A stretch of DNA of 64,000 bases from Desulfuromusa sp. Lineage in GTDB: Bacteria > Desulfobacterota > Desulfuromonadia > Desulfuromonadales > Geopsychrobacteraceae. Every line of letters starts with the position of its first letter. Position 1 is the first letter of the stretch. A program made the translations under genes and the position numbers. The notes beneath the pieces are model-generated. The model did no database searches. It was not told where the DNA came from and was given only the letters and a program-made list of their open reading frames with translations. Of the stretch, positions 8,381 through 17,730 are shown in pieces. The stretch spans positions 13,404 through 77,403 of the forward strand of contig JADGDX010000007.1 of NCBI GenBank assembly GCA_016744675.1, read 5' to 3'.

Positions 8381-9739
8381 TTGACTTCTCGACCAACTGA
8401 TAGCCCTCGGCGTGCAGCATATGAAATATTGCGCCGAGTTGAAGATGGCGCTTTTGCTGATGTGGTTCTGGATACTGTTCTGGACCGCTCTCGTTTAGAA
8501 CTCCGTGATAAGCGTCTTGTGACCGAGCTGGTTTATGGCATTTTACGCCTGATGGGACGGTTGGATTTTGCCCTCGTTCAGTTTTGTGATCGCCCCTTAC
8601 AACGTTTGCAGGCGGAAGTATTGTGGCTCTTGCGACTTGGAGCCTACCAGCTGCTAGAACTGGACCGAATTCCCTCTCATGCTGCCGTTAACTCAACGGT
8701 CGAGTTGGCTCGGGAATTAGAGCAAGGCGCATCGGTTGGTTTTATCAACGGGGTGTTGCGTTCCCTTGATCGGGGACATAAAGAAATCCCTTGGCCTCCG
8801 CCTGAAAAGATCAAGGCATATTTGCAGCATGTTTGCAGCCAACCGGTTTGGCTGACCAAAGAAATTATGCGTCAGTTGCCCAACGTAGAGTCGCGCGCTC
8901 TTGGTGAAAGCCTCGCAGGCCCCCCTCCCCTGACTCTGCGAGTCAACAGTTTGAAAACTCAGCGTGAGGAGTTTTTGGCAGCTTTGTCAGCCGCTGGACA
9001 TCAGGCTTTGCCCTGCACTTATGCCCCCGAAGGGGTGACTATAGAGAAGCGTGGCGAAGAACCATTGCCGGGTAATGCTGAAGGGTGGTATCAGGTTCAA
9101 GATGAAGCTAGTATTTTAATGGGTCACCTACTGGATGGACATCCTGGACATAGAATTCTCGATGCATGTGCTGCTCCCGGGGGGAAAACGACTCATCTGG
9201 CGGCATTGACAGGCAATCAGGCAGATATTGTTGCTCTGGATAAATACTCTCGCCGGGTCGAATTGATCGAAGAGGGTGCGCGTCGGTTGGGCTGCACAGC
9301 CATCACCGCTCGGGAGTGGGACTTAACAACGAGCCCCGGGTTTCTTGAAGCGCAAAGTTTCGATCGGATCTTGCTCGATGCGCCATGTAGTGGTCTTGGT
9401 GTTCTGCGCCGGAATCCCGAAGGTCGGTGGAATAAGTCTCCGGTGAACCTCAGGGAATTAGCTGTTTTGCAGAAGCAGATTCTAGATAGCGTAGCCCCAC
9501 TACTCAAACCCGATGGTAAGCTGCTCTATTCTGTTTGTACTTTTAGCCATATCGAAACCGACGCAATTATCGAGACATTTCTAGAAGAGTATCCTGAGTT
9601 TGAATTAGAGAATTTGGAAAAGCAGGTTTTGCCTGCTTGGTCTGATTTAATTACCGATAAAGGGACGTTGCGTAGTTATCCGCACTGCCATGGTGGAATG
9701 GATGCCTTTTTTGCTGCTCGATTGCGGCGGCGGAATTAA
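8381..9739 (+). CDS. rsmB: 16S rRNA (cytosine(967)-C(5))-methyltransferase
   Basis: Methylates C967 of 16S rRNA. The N-terminal half is a NusB-like RNA-binding domain (AAYEILRRVEDGAFADVVL onward); the C-terminal half is a SAM-dependent RsmB/NOL1/NOP2 methyltransferase with the SAM motif DACAAPGGKTTHLA, the motif IV cysteine in LLDAPCSGLG, and the motif VI catalytic cysteine in YSVCTFSHIE. 452 residues is normal. The start is a TTG at 8381, seven bases after the htpX stop, as no ATG or GTG lies nearby in frame; initiation may rely on coupling to htpX. Confidence 0.95.
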   Translation: MTSRPTDSPRRAAYEILRRVEDGAFADVVLDTVLDRSRLELRDKRLVTELVYGILRLMGRLDFALVQFCDRPLQRLQAEVLWLLRLGAYQLLELDRIPSHAAVNSTVELARELEQGASVGFINGVLRSLDRGHKEIPWPPPEKIKAYLQHVCSQPVWLTKEIMRQLPNVESRALGESLAGPPPLTLRVNSLKTQREEFLAALSAAGHQALPCTYAPEGVTIEKRGEEPLPGNAEGWYQVQDEASILMGHLLDGHPGHRILDACAAPGGKTTHLAALTGNQADIVALDKYSRRVELIEEGARRLGCTAITAREWDLTTSPGFLEAQSFDRILLDAPCSGLGVLRRNPEGRWNKSPVNLRELAVLQKQILDSVAPLLKPDGKLLYSVCTFSHIETDAIIETFLEEYPEFELENLEKQVLPAWSDLITDKGTLRSYPHCHGGMDAFFAARLRRRN

Positions 9740-9826
9740 TTTATTGAGGGAGCGACTAGACTCTCCATAAACATCTGATTCTGATATTTATTCATTAACC
9801 CGGTTTTTCAAAAATGGATTTGAACC

Positions 9827-10495
9827 ATGATTAAAATTGCTCCTTCTATTCTATCAGCCGATTTTTCCCGTTTGGGAGAAGAAATCAAAGCGATTGATCA
9901 GGCTGATGCTGATTATGTCCATGTTGATGTCATGGATGGGCACTTTGTCCCTAACATAACTATCGGTCCTTTGGTTGTTGATGCTATCCGTCCGGTGACT
10001 AAGCTGCCTATGGATATTCATTTAATGATCGAAAACCCTGATCAATATATTCCTGATTTTGCCAAGGCAGGGGCCGACATCATTGTGGTTCATGCTGAAG
10101 CAGTCAGGCATTTACACCGTACCGTGCAATTGATCAAGTCGTTAGGAAAGAGGGCTGGTGTTTCATTGAACCCAGCAACATCCTTGTCTGCTTTGGATAT
10201 TATTCTGCCAGAATTAGATCTAGTTTTATTGATGACGGTTAATCCTGGATTTGGGGGGCAGTCCTTTATCGAGAGCAGTTTGCCAAAGATCACTGAGTTG
10301 CGCCGCCGGATAGATGCTCTTGGCTTGCCGATTGAGCTTGAGGTTGATGGTGGAGTAAAGACCGATAATATCGAGAAGATTGCTGCAGCAGGGGCTGATG
10401 TTTTTGTTGCCGGGAGCGCGGTGTTTGGTGCCGACAATTACACTGAAACAATCGCCGAGTTAAAGAGAAACGGGACTGCTGGGCAAATGGCTTGA
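9827..10495 (+). CDS. rpe: Ribulose-phosphate 3-epimerase
   Basis: Interconverts ribulose-5-phosphate and xylulose-5-phosphate in the pentose phosphate pathway. A complete TIM barrel of 222 residues with the expected motifs: [17 protein letters not shown] at the N terminus, [17 protein letters not shown] (metal-binding His and Asp), [13 protein letters not shown], and the phosphate-binding [11 protein letters not shown] and VAGSAVF segments. The gene follows rsmB after 87 bases and is followed by a small lipoprotein gene 33 bases downstream. Confidence 0.96.
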   Translation: MIKIAPSILSADFSRLGEEIKAIDQADADYVHVDVMDGHFVPNITIGPLVVDAIRPVTKLPMDIHLMIENPDQYIPDFAKAGADIIVVHAEAVRHLHRTVQLIKSLGKRAGVSLNPATSLSALDIILPELDLVLLMTVNPGFGGQSFIESSLPKITELRRRIDALGLPIELEVDGGVKTDNIEKIAAAGADVFVAGSAVFGADNYTETIAELKRNGTAGQMA

Positions 10496-10528
10496 GCAAG
10501 TAAATGTGTCTAGAGCGAGAGGGTTGAG

Positions 10529-10945
10529 ATGCGGAATTTATGGACCTTGTTATTGTTGAGCCCACTGCTGACAGCTTGTCTTGGTACTGTTGATGTTGGT
10601 CCCGGACTCGATACGATCAGTCGAGGGTTTAGCGAGTCGATGCGTTGGAGTGATTACTCTGGTGCTTTACGCTATGTCCACCCTGATGTTCATGCAGCGT
10701 TCTCAGAGCAATTTACCGAAGATGAGGATCTGCGTATTGTTGATAGTAAGATGTTGGGCATAGATATGGGTCAGGAAAAAGGTCAGGCAGATGCTGTTTA
10801 TGTTCTCGAATATTATCGCCTCCCTTCTAGTCGGGTGAAGAAGTGGCGTTGGGAGCAACAGTGGCGATTAGTCCAGAAAAAAGTGACGAAGCCGGGTGTC
10901 TGGCTCATTGAAAATGAGCCGCCAAGCCTTCCATGGAAAGAATAA
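10529..10945 (+). CDS. Predicted lipoprotein of unknown function
   Basis: 138 residues with a short signal peptide ending in the lipobox LLTAC (Cys17), so the mature protein should be lipid-anchored. After the cysteine there is no recognisable enzymatic motif: the rest is a compact alpha/beta segment rich in Trp and Arg (RVKKWRWEQQWRLVQ about residues 97-111) that resembles the small, NTF2-like domains of envelope lipoproteins, though I cannot assign it. GAGAGG precedes the ATG. It lies 33 bases after rpe and is probably co-transcribed with it. Confidence 0.75.
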   Translation: MRNLWTLLLLSPLLTACLGTVDVGPGLDTISRGFSESMRWSDYSGALRYVHPDVHAAFSEQFTEDEDLRIVDSKMLGIDMGQEKGQADAVYVLEYYRLPSSRVKKWRWEQQWRLVQKKVTKPGVWLIENEPPSLPWKE

Positions 10946-11030
10946 TCGGGTAGAAAATCGCTTCATCTCAAATAATTGCTTTTCCTTGTCTTTGCCTTGT
11001 TTTATCCTCTGTTTAGGAGAAAAAATAGCC

Positions 11031-11076
11031 TTGATTTAGGATCATTGTTTGTGGTATCTACCTGCATACTGTATAC
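11031..11076 (+). promoter_or_regulatory. Candidate sfrBA promoter with GTATAC-type palindromic operator
   Basis: TTGATT (11031-11036) and TATCTA (11055-11060) are separated by 18 bp. Over the expected start site lies GCATAC-T-GTATAC (11064-11076), an odd-length palindrome with one mismatch. The same motif occurs at 28973-28985 and 38480-38492. Placement over +1 suggests a repressor site. Confidence 0.5.
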
Positions 11077-11117
11077 GATTCCAAGTACTGAAAACCGCCA
11101 GAACATCTGGTGATTCT

Positions 11118-11159
11118 ACCCGTTAACGGGTTTATCGACCTTCCTTTTTGGAGGGTCGA
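11118..11159 (+). promoter_or_regulatory. Two inverted repeats in the sfrB leader
   Basis: ACCCGTTAACGGGT (11118-11131) is a perfect 14-bp palindrome without a loop, more like a dimeric protein site than an RNA hairpin. TCGACCTTCC (11135-11144) and GGAGGGTCGA (11150-11159) form a 10-bp stem with one G-T pair and a five-T loop, ending 11 bases before the GGAGG ribosome site of sfrB. Confidence 0.5.
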
Positions 11160-11180
11160 AGCAGGTCATAGGAGGCCGGT

Positions 11181-13205
11181 TTGTCACAGGTTGCTTTTTC
11201 CAGTTGGGGAAGACAGGTTATCGATAATCGCCAAGGTGGCGATGCCGAGGTCGAGGTTGCTAAGAAGAAACTGCCAGTTACCTTTGATGGTGAAAAGCAG
11301 ATTTCTGCCTTTATGGGGTGGGATGGTTTAATCCTTAATGACCCCAACGTTGATGTCGTGGCGATGGCCGCTGAATATGCTGAGCGTGTCCAAGAAGACT
11401 ATTGCTGTGCGAAATGCTCGCCGGGAAGAAAGGGTACCCGGGTAATGCAAGACACCTTGGCCCGGATTGTCTCTGGAAAAGGTGAAGAGAGCGATCTGGA
11501 TACGATTGAGAACATTGCAGAGCTGTTGCAAAACTGCAAGTGTACTTTGTGTCAGACTTCAGCAACTCCGATTGTCGATACCGTCAAACATTTCCGCGAT
11601 GATTATCTGGCTTATATTAATGGAACGGCAAAAGAGAAAAAGGCCGTTGATTATAAAGTCAAGATGACGGCTCCTTGCCAAGATAAGTGTCCGTCACATA
11701 TCGATATTCCTGCCTATATCGAAGCGATAAAAAATCGTCGCTTTGATGAGTCCCTAAGTATAATCCGCGAGAGTATGCCACTTCCAGCAGTTTGTGGACG
11801 AGTTTGTCCGCATCCCTGTGAAACGGCATGTCGTCGTGCCAATGTTGATGATCCAATCAACATCATGGTGCTCAAGCGAACCGCGTCCGATTACGAGTGG
11901 CAACATAATCACCAGCCACCAATGATCTCAAAACCGAAGAGAGATAAGACCGTTGCCATTGTCGGTGCTGGCCCTGCTGGTTTGGCCGCCGCTTACTATC
12001 TGGCTTTAGAGGGCTATCCCTGTACAATTTATGAAGCATTACCCGAAGGGTTTGGCGGTGGAATGATTGCCGTTGGAATTCCTGCTTACCGGATGCCACG
12101 TCATATTTTGCAGCGTGATGTAGATATTATCAGCGCCATGGGAGTAGAGATTATCTACGATACAAGGGTTGGTACTGATATCAGCCTGATGGAACTGAAA
12201 GAAAAGTTTGATGCTGTACTGATGGCACCCGGGGCTCATAAATCAAAGCCGATGGGTGTTGAAGGCGAAGATGAGGGTTACAAAGGATTCCTTGAGGGTG
12301 GTATCGAGTTTTTACGTGAAGCCTACATGGGTAAGCCAACAGGTATGGGCAAAAAAGTCTGTGTTGTCGGTGGTGGTAACACTGCGATCGACTGTGTTCG
12401 CGTTGCTTTGCGTGAAGGTGCTGATGACTCCATTCTCCTTTATCGTCGTACTCGTAACGAAATGCCTGCTGATTCATGGGAGATCGATGGAGCTGATGAA
12501 GAAGGTGTTCAGTTTGAGTTCCTCGTCTTGCCGAAGAAAATTATTGTCGACGATAACCGTCAGGTAACCGGTGTCGAATGTGTTCGTATGGAACTTGGTG
12601 AGCCAGATGACTCTGGACGCCGTCGGCCACAACCGGTTGAGGGAAGCGAGTTTGTTGTTGAGTGCGATACTTTGATTCCGGCGATTGGTCAGGATCCAGA
12701 GCTTTCTTTTATTACTGAAGACACCGGAATTGAAATTACCCGTTGGAATACCGTCGTGACCAAGTTTGTTGCGCAGAAAAATGCTGCAGGTCGGGACCTG
12801 AATGATGAAATGGGTAATCCCCTTTCTCGAGTTCTCGTAACCGATATGGACGGAGTTTTTGCATCAGGTGATGCTGAGATTGGTCCGTTGACGGTTGTCG
12901 CCTGTGTCGGTAATGCTCACCGTGCTGCAAAAGTCATTCAGCGTTGGTTTGAAGAGGGTGAAGCATATTTGACTGATGAAGATTTCCATGAAGATATCCT
13001 GACTCACCTTGGGGTCTACGATAAGGACGAAGAGGTTCCTTGGCTTGATGCTGTAAAGCGCTTTGACCAGAAAGAGGTCCATGGTAAGGAGCGAGCCAGT
13101 GAGGGGAATTACAACGAAGTTGAGCTTGGTTTCAGCGATACTGACGCAGTTATTGAAGCGGAGCGCTGTTTACGTTGTTATCGGGTTTCGATGATCGCAG
13201 TTTAG
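11181..13205 (+). CDS. sfrB: SfrB-type NAD(P)H oxidoreductase, beta subunit (FAD/FeS)
   Basis: 674 residues. The N-terminal part contains CCAKC-SPGRKGT (Cys75-79) and C-K-C-x2-C near residues 119-124, matching the C-terminal 4Fe-4S (N3) domain of NuoF, but without the NuoF FMN/NADH domain. It is followed by a GltD/DPYD-like module: cysteine-rich Fer4 segment (about 166-217), an FAD-binding VGAGPAGLAAAYY (about 261-273) and an NAD(P)H-binding VVGGGNTAIDCVRVAL (about 396). This matches the beta subunit of the Geobacter NADPH:Fe(III) oxidoreductase SfrAB; its physiological acceptor is debated. Start is a TTG at 11181 with GGAGG five bases upstream. It precedes sfrA. Confidence 0.82.
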   Translation: MSQVAFSSWGRQVIDNRQGGDAEVEVAKKKLPVTFDGEKQISAFMGWDGLILNDPNVDVVAMAAEYAERVQEDYCCAKCSPGRKGTRVMQDTLARIVSGKGEESDLDTIENIAELLQNCKCTLCQTSATPIVDTVKHFRDDYLAYINGTAKEKKAVDYKVKMTAPCQDKCPSHIDIPAYIEAIKNRRFDESLSIIRESMPLPAVCGRVCPHPCETACRRANVDDPINIMVLKRTASDYEWQHNHQPPMISKPKRDKTVAIVGAGPAGLAAAYYLALEGYPCTIYEALPEGFGGGMIAVGIPAYRMPRHILQRDVDIISAMGVEIIYDTRVGTDISLMELKEKFDAVLMAPGAHKSKPMGVEGEDEGYKGFLEGGIEFLREAYMGKPTGMGKKVCVVGGGNTAIDCVRVALREGADDSILLYRRTRNEMPADSWEIDGADEEGVQFEFLVLPKKIIVDDNRQVTGVECVRMELGEPDDSGRRRPQPVEGSEFVVECDTLIPAIGQDPELSFITEDTGIEITRWNTVVTKFVAQKNAAGRDLNDEMGNPLSRVLVTDMDGVFASGDAEIGPLTVVACVGNAHRAAKVIQRWFEEGEAYLTDEDFHEDILTHLGVYDKDEEVPWLDAVKRFDQKEVHGKERASEGNYNEVELGFSDTDAVIEAERCLRCYRVSMIAV

Positions 13206-13288
13206 CGTATTTAAAATCATAGCTCTGTATCTGTAGCAATGTTTCAGTCCGGTTATAAAATCAGCCGGCATTTGAGGTGAATATAATT

Positions 13289-15835
13289 ATGGTTAACCTG
13301 ACGATAGATGGTAGGTCGGTAAGCGTTCCCAAGGGCACGACAATTCTTGAGGCCGCTCGGCAAGTGGATGTTCATATTCCAACCCTCTGTTGGTTAGAGA
13401 AAGTTTCTACGACAGGTGCGTGTCGGATTTGTGCCGTTGAAATTGAAGGTGTCGATCGTGCGATGACAGCATGTGATACCCCCGTCAAAGATGGAATCGT
13501 GGTCACGACCCAGTCGGATAAATTGACGAAGAGTCGGAAGCAAATCATGGAATTGATTCTAGTGAATCATCCTCTTGATTGCCCTGTGTGCGATGCCGGC
13601 GGGGAGTGTGATTTGCAAGACGTCTGCTATGAACTTGACGTCACGCGGCAGGAATTTAAAGCTGAAGATGTTAATCCTGCTGTCATAGATCACTGGCCGC
13701 TTATTCAGCAGGTTCCTAATCGTTGTATCCTCTGTGAAAAATGTGTCAAAGTCTGTTACGAACTCATTGGTGCTGATGCCTTATTTGTAAACGACAAAGG
13801 TGATCGGGCTTTTATTGATAAAAAAGTTGAAAATTGTACCTATTGTGGCAACTGCGTCTCTGTGTGCCCAACGGGAACAATGATTTCCAAGCCATTTAAG
13901 TTTAAAGCACGCCCTTGGGCGCTTAAAAAAGTTCCTTCTGTGTGTACCTATTGTCCTAGCCAATGTCAGATTGATCTCAATGTTAAGGATAATGAAGTAT
14001 ATCGGGTGACTTCCAATGACAAGGGGACAACGAATATTGGTAACCTTTGCGTCGGAGGCTTTTTCGGCTATGGCTACATCAATAATAAAAAACGTTTGAC
14101 CGAACCGACCATCGAGCAAAATTCCGTTTCTTGGGATAGAGCTTTTGAGCGGGTTGTTACTGATATTGAGCGGATCAAAGCTGAGAACGGTGCAGCTGCG
14201 ATAGCCGGATTTGGTTCTCCGCGTCTGTCAAATGAAGAAAACTATCTATTCCAGAAACTTTTCCGCGCTGCTATTGGTAGCAATAACATTGATACTGAAG
14301 CACGATTTGGGGCACAGCGCGCTTTGCGTGGTCTCGAAAAGGGTCTCGGCTTACATGGTGCAAGTCATACCTTAGAGTCTATTGCTGATGCTGATGCAAT
14401 TCTGGTTTTTGGTGCCGATCCCTCTGCCGAAGCTCCAGGGGTTGATTGGAAAATTCAAGACGCAGTTCGCCGTAATGGTGGAAAATTGGTCATTGCGAAT
14501 ATGCGTGAAATCCATCTGACTCAATTCGCTAATAGCCAATTGACTTATAAGCCAGGTAGTTCTGCCTCGCTTGCAAAGGGCCTTGGACGCCTGTTAATGG
14601 ATCGTGGTCATTTGAATGAGGATGACTTAAAGCGAACCGTGAGTAACCTGGACGAATTAAAGACTGATCTTAGCAGTGTAGATCTAGACAAAGTTATCGA
14701 AGCGACGGGCCTAAATCGCGAGGCATTAGAGTTGGCCGCGGATATCATTGGAAATGCAGATAATGTTGCGATTATTTTTGGCAGTGATATCAGTAAATCA
14801 TCTTTCGGGACTTCAAAGACTGCACTCATCGCCAATCTAGCAATCCTTAGCGGTGCTCTTAATTCAGGTGGCGGTTTGTTTCCACTTGATGAAAAAGGGA
14901 ATACTCAGGGTGCTCTTGATATGGGTGTTTATCCAGAAGATCTTCCTGGATTCCAGTCTTATTCAGAGAATAAAGACAAATTTTCTAAGGCCTGGAGTTG
15001 TGTCCTCCCTGATGGTGGGCTTGATGCTGACGGGATTTTGCAGGAGATTGAAGCAGGGAAGGTACGCTTCCTCTATCTTGCAGCTACAAACCCTCAGAGC
15101 TTCTCCAATAGTAGTCGCTGGATGAAGGCTCTCGAAAAAGTTGAAGTCCTTGTTGTTCAGGATATCTTCCCCTCTGAAGTGACAGCGCTAGCGACAGTTG
15201 TTCTTCCTGGTTGCTCTTACGCAGAGAAAACAGGGAGCTTCACGGCACTTGATCAAACCGTCAGAAGTGCAAATCAAGCAATCCGGCCGGTTGGTAAAAG
15301 CCGTGAGGATGGTGCGATTTTTGCCGAACTGTCTGGCCGTTTAAGTAAAACTTCGGTTGCTTTCAGCTTGGCTGGAACTAAAGCAGAGATTCTTGAGTTA
15401 ACAGCACTGTATGAAGGGGCTAGCACTCTTGATGATGACCGCCGAACCTGTACGCGAAAAGCCTATCAGGCGGCAGACCAGAGTCTTAATTATCAACTGA
15501 TTACCGAGGATCAGGGTGTCGAAGGATTGCAGCTTTTAGTCGCGACGTCGTCAGGTCATTTTGGAACGACATCAACTTGGGCTGCAGCACCGCTTGAGGT
15601 AGAACCTGAAGGGATGATCCAAGTCAATATTGAAGACGCTAAGGGCGCGGGAGTTGCCGATGGTGAGCTTCTCAAGTTGACCAGTGCGACGGGTACGATA
15701 ACAGGTAAAGTGCTTGTCAGTGGTAAAATTCCTCAGGGTTTAGTTTTTTCTCCAAATAATTTTATCGCACTTGGAGTTCAGCAATTGATGCCAGATGGTG
15801 AGAACATGACATCTGTGCAGATTGCAAAAGGATAA
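13289..15835 (+). CDS. sfrA: SfrA-type NuoG-like molybdopterin-fold oxidoreductase, alpha subunit
   Basis: 848 residues. An N-terminal 2Fe-2S ferredoxin domain (Cys34, Cys45, Cys48, Cys62 region), the NuoG-type HPLDCPVCDAGGECDLQD motif (one His and three Cys), two 4Fe-4S motifs (CILCEKCVKVC and CTYCGNCVSVCP), then a 4Fe-4S segment CTYCPSQC and a large molybdopterin-oxidoreductase fold with a C-terminal dinucleotide-binding-like domain. This is the layout of NuoG and of the Geobacter SfrA subunit. Start is taken at ATG 13289 with GAGG 11 bases upstream, rather than the GTG at 13277. It lies 83 bases after sfrB and ends before a strong terminator, so the pair forms one operon. Confidence 0.82.
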   Translation: MVNLTIDGRSVSVPKGTTILEAARQVDVHIPTLCWLEKVSTTGACRICAVEIEGVDRAMTACDTPVKDGIVVTTQSDKLTKSRKQIMELILVNHPLDCPVCDAGGECDLQDVCYELDVTRQEFKAEDVNPAVIDHWPLIQQVPNRCILCEKCVKVCYELIGADALFVNDKGDRAFIDKKVENCTYCGNCVSVCPTGTMISKPFKFKARPWALKKVPSVCTYCPSQCQIDLNVKDNEVYRVTSNDKGTTNIGNLCVGGFFGYGYINNKKRLTEPTIEQNSVSWDRAFERVVTDIERIKAENGAAAIAGFGSPRLSNEENYLFQKLFRAAIGSNNIDTEARFGAQRALRGLEKGLGLHGASHTLESIADADAILVFGADPSAEAPGVDWKIQDAVRRNGGKLVIANMREIHLTQFANSQLTYKPGSSASLAKGLGRLLMDRGHLNEDDLKRTVSNLDELKTDLSSVDLDKVIEATGLNREALELAADIIGNADNVAIIFGSDISKSSFGTSKTALIANLAILSGALNSGGGLFPLDEKGNTQGALDMGVYPEDLPGFQSYSENKDKFSKAWSCVLPDGGLDADGILQEIEAGKVRFLYLAATNPQSFSNSSRWMKALEKVEVLVVQDIFPSEVTALATVVLPGCSYAEKTGSFTALDQTVRSANQAIRPVGKSREDGAIFAELSGRLSKTSVAFSLAGTKAEILELTALYEGASTLDDDRRTCTRKAYQAADQSLNYQLITEDQGVEGLQLLVATSSGHFGTTSTWAAAPLEVEPEGMIQVNIEDAKGAGVADGELLKLTSATGTITGKVLVSGKIPQGLVFSPNNFIALGVQQLMPDGENMTSVQIAKG

Positions 15836-15867
15836 ATGGAACGGATTTAACGATTCACTTATGTTAT

Positions 15868-15898
15868 GCGCCTCGGGAGTTCCTGGGGCGTTTTTTTT
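15868..15898 (+). terminator. Intrinsic terminator after sfrA
   Basis: CGCCTCGGGA and TCCTGGGGCG form an imperfect 10-bp stem (15869-15890) followed by eight T residues at 15891-15898. Confidence 0.85.
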
Positions 15899-16034
15899 AC
15901 TAAAGCAAATTATTACACGTAAGTTAAGTGAGTCATGCCTCGGTTGAAGTGAAAATCGACCTTGACTCTTGGGCCGCCTATATGGTACTTAAAGGCCGCT
16001 TTTACGGCAGTTTCCTCATTGGTGACACCTCTAA

Positions 16035-16301
16035 ATGGCTGAAGATAAACGTCAATTATATAAGAGTCTCGGGTTTTTATCGAGTGTCGGGATATCGCTA
16101 GTTGCTTCGATCCTTATTGGATTGGCAATGGGTGTTTATCTAGATCAATGGTTGGATACACGTCCATTATTCACCCTGATTATGTTGCTGATCGGCGTTA
16201 TCTCGGGATTTCGTAATGTCTATATTTTGACGACACGAGAGCTGAAAAGGCAAGAAATAGAGGAAAATCAGTCGGGGAATAATGATGAATCCTCAGGATG
16301 A
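16035..16301 (+). CDS. atpZ: AtpZ-like F0 accessory protein
   Basis: 88 residues with two membrane spans (about 16-34 and 44-62) joined by the short loop YLDQWLDTRPLF, the hallmark of the AtpZ/putative F0F1-ATPase subunit family. Members precede atpI in many operons and have been linked to ion supply to, or assembly of, the F0 sector. The C-terminal tail is charged and soluble. It overlaps atpI by 20 bases, so the two are translationally coupled. Confidence 0.85.
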   Translation: MAEDKRQLYKSLGFLSSVGISLVASILIGLAMGVYLDQWLDTRPLFTLIMLLIGVISGFRNVYILTTRELKRQEIEENQSGNNDESSG

Positions 16302-16650
16302 TCAACTGCTGGCGGTGATGGCACGTCGGAATTGGATGATTCTGATTCTTTTGGTTTTAGGCAGTTTGTTTTGGCAATCACTTGCGGTGACAATGGGAGT
16401 GCTTGCTGGCGGCGTTTTGGTCATTATTAATTATCGCTGGATGGGCCGTTCATTACTTAAGGTTCTGGGCGCTCAACATGCATCAGCTGAAAAAGGTTTC
16501 AAACGCAATTACCTGTTTCGGTTGGTGTTTATAGCGAGTTCAATATATTTATTACTAGTGCGTGGTGAGGTGAATCCTCTAGCGCTGGTTGTTGGGTTGT
16601 CAGTGGTTGTTATTAACCTGATCGTGACAACTGCCAAACGGCTTTATTAA
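16282..16650 (+). CDS. atpI: ATP synthase subunit I
   Basis: 122 residues with four predicted membrane spans (about 14-30, 33-50, 75-90, 95-115), matching the AtpI family that helps assemble the c-ring. Two ATG codons at 16282 and 16285 are both possible starts. The position between atpZ and atpB is the usual one. The low identity typical of AtpI means the call rests on topology and context as much as on motifs. Confidence 0.82.
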   Translation: MMNPQDDQLLAVMARRNWMILILLVLGSLFWQSLAVTMGVLAGGVLVIINYRWMGRSLLKVLGAQHASAEKGFKRNYLFRLVFIASSIYLLLVRGEVNPLALVVGLSVVVINLIVTTAKRLY

Positions 16651-16679
16651 GCTTTGATTATAATAGGAGAGTTTAACTC

Positions 16680-17354
16680 ATGACCCATCCATTTTTATTT
16701 CTGCAGTGGATTGAACAGCAGTTACACATCCATATTGGTGAGCATGTTACCTATACCTGGTTCGTGATGGCGCTATTGATCGCAGTTGCTTTTTTAGCAT
16801 CTAGATCTATTTCCATGGTTCCTTCTGGGGCTCAAAACCTGATGGAAGTTGTCGTAACCGGTGTTGATGGTTTAATTGAGGAGACAATGGGGAAAGAAGG
16901 CAAAGCCTATTTTCCACTTATTGCAACCTTCGCATTGTTTATTCTTGTCTGTAACTTGATAGGATTAGTCCCCGGGTTTTATCCTCCAACGGCAAACTTG
17001 AACACGAATGCTGCATTGGCTTTGACCGTATTCGTATTGACTCATGTTGTTGGCTTTAGAAAACATGGGATTGCTTATTTTAAACATTTTATGGGACCAA
17101 TTATCTGGTTGGCACCCTTGATGTTTGTCATCGAGATTATTGGTCACATTGCACGCCCATTGTCGTTGACCTTGCGTCTTTTCGGTAACATGTATGGTCA
17201 CGAAATCGTACTGATGATCTTCCTTGCATTGGTTCCATTATTTTTACCGATCCCAATGATGTTGATGGGCGTGTTGATTGCTTTCATCCAGACTTTTGTC
17301 TTTACGTTACTAGCAATGATTTATGTTGCTGGAGCTTTGGAAGAAGCTCACTAA
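16680..17354 (+). CDS. atpB: F0 ATP synthase subunit a
   Basis: 224 residues, membrane-embedded stator subunit forming the ion half-channels against the c-ring. The essential arginine lies in the [13 protein letters not shown] motif (about residues 162-174), and the family segment [17 protein letters not shown] precedes it. AGGAG stands nine bases before the ATG. The operon continues with atpE only; subunits b, delta and the F1 genes are absent from the window, consistent with the split F0 and F1 operons known in Desulfuromonadia. Confidence 0.95.
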   Translation: MTHPFLFLQWIEQQLHIHIGEHVTYTWFVMALLIAVAFLASRSISMVPSGAQNLMEVVVTGVDGLIEETMGKEGKAYFPLIATFALFILVCNLIGLVPGFYPPTANLNTNAALALTVFVLTHVVGFRKHGIAYFKHFMGPIIWLAPLMFVIEIIGHIARPLSLTLRLFGNMYGHEIVLMIFLALVPLFLPIPMMLMGVLIAFIQTFVFTLLAMIYVAGALEEAH

Positions 17355-17368
17355 ATAATTATTTATAT

Positions 17369-17408
17369 CTTTCACAGGGGTGAAGGATCAGTCCTATAAT
17401 ATATAGGA
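17369..17408 (+). promoter_or_regulatory. Two stem-loops between atpB and atpE
   Basis: TTCAC/GTGAA (17369-17373 and 17378-17382, four-base loop) and TCCTATA/TATAGGA (17390-17396 and 17402-17408, five-base loop). The 84-base spacer is long for this compact operon. The structures could stabilise the downstream atpE message or affect its translation, since the c subunit is needed in many copies. Confidence 0.45.
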
Positions 17409-17438
17409 ACAATCAAACTGGAAAAAGGAGAACAACAG

Positions 17439-17705
17439 ATGGAATTTTTTGCATGGTGTATGCTCGCAGCTGGTCTTGGTATGGGTCTTGGTTCTGTCGG
17501 TACTGGTATCGGTCAGGGTATTGCTATCAAAGCCGCTTGTGAGGGTGTTGCACGTAATCCAGGAGCTTCAGGTAAAATTTTGACCACAATGATGATTGGT
17601 CTGGCAATGATCGAGTCCTTAGCAATTTACGTTTTTGTTGTTGCTATGATTATTCTCTTTGCTAACCCATTCACTGAGCATGTTCTTGGGCTTCTCGCTC
17701 ACTAA
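17439..17705 (+). CDS. atpE: F0 ATP synthase subunit c
   Basis: 88-residue hairpin of two membrane helices. Ion-binding Glu59 lies in MIGLAMIESLAIY in helix 2, and the loop ARNPGASGK contacts F1. Residues aligned with the Na+ site of Ilyobacter-type c subunits are Gln26, Glu59, Ser60 and Tyr64, but the threonine position is Leu61, so ion specificity cannot be called. GGAG precedes the ATG and a strong terminator follows, making this the last gene of the F0 operon. Confidence 0.96.
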   Translation: MEFFAWCMLAAGLGMGLGSVGTGIGQGIAIKAACEGVARNPGASGKILTTMMIGLAMIESLAIYVFVVAMIILFANPFTEHVLGLLAH

Positions 17706-17730
17706 TAGCTTTTTAAATGGTTAGAAAAAA

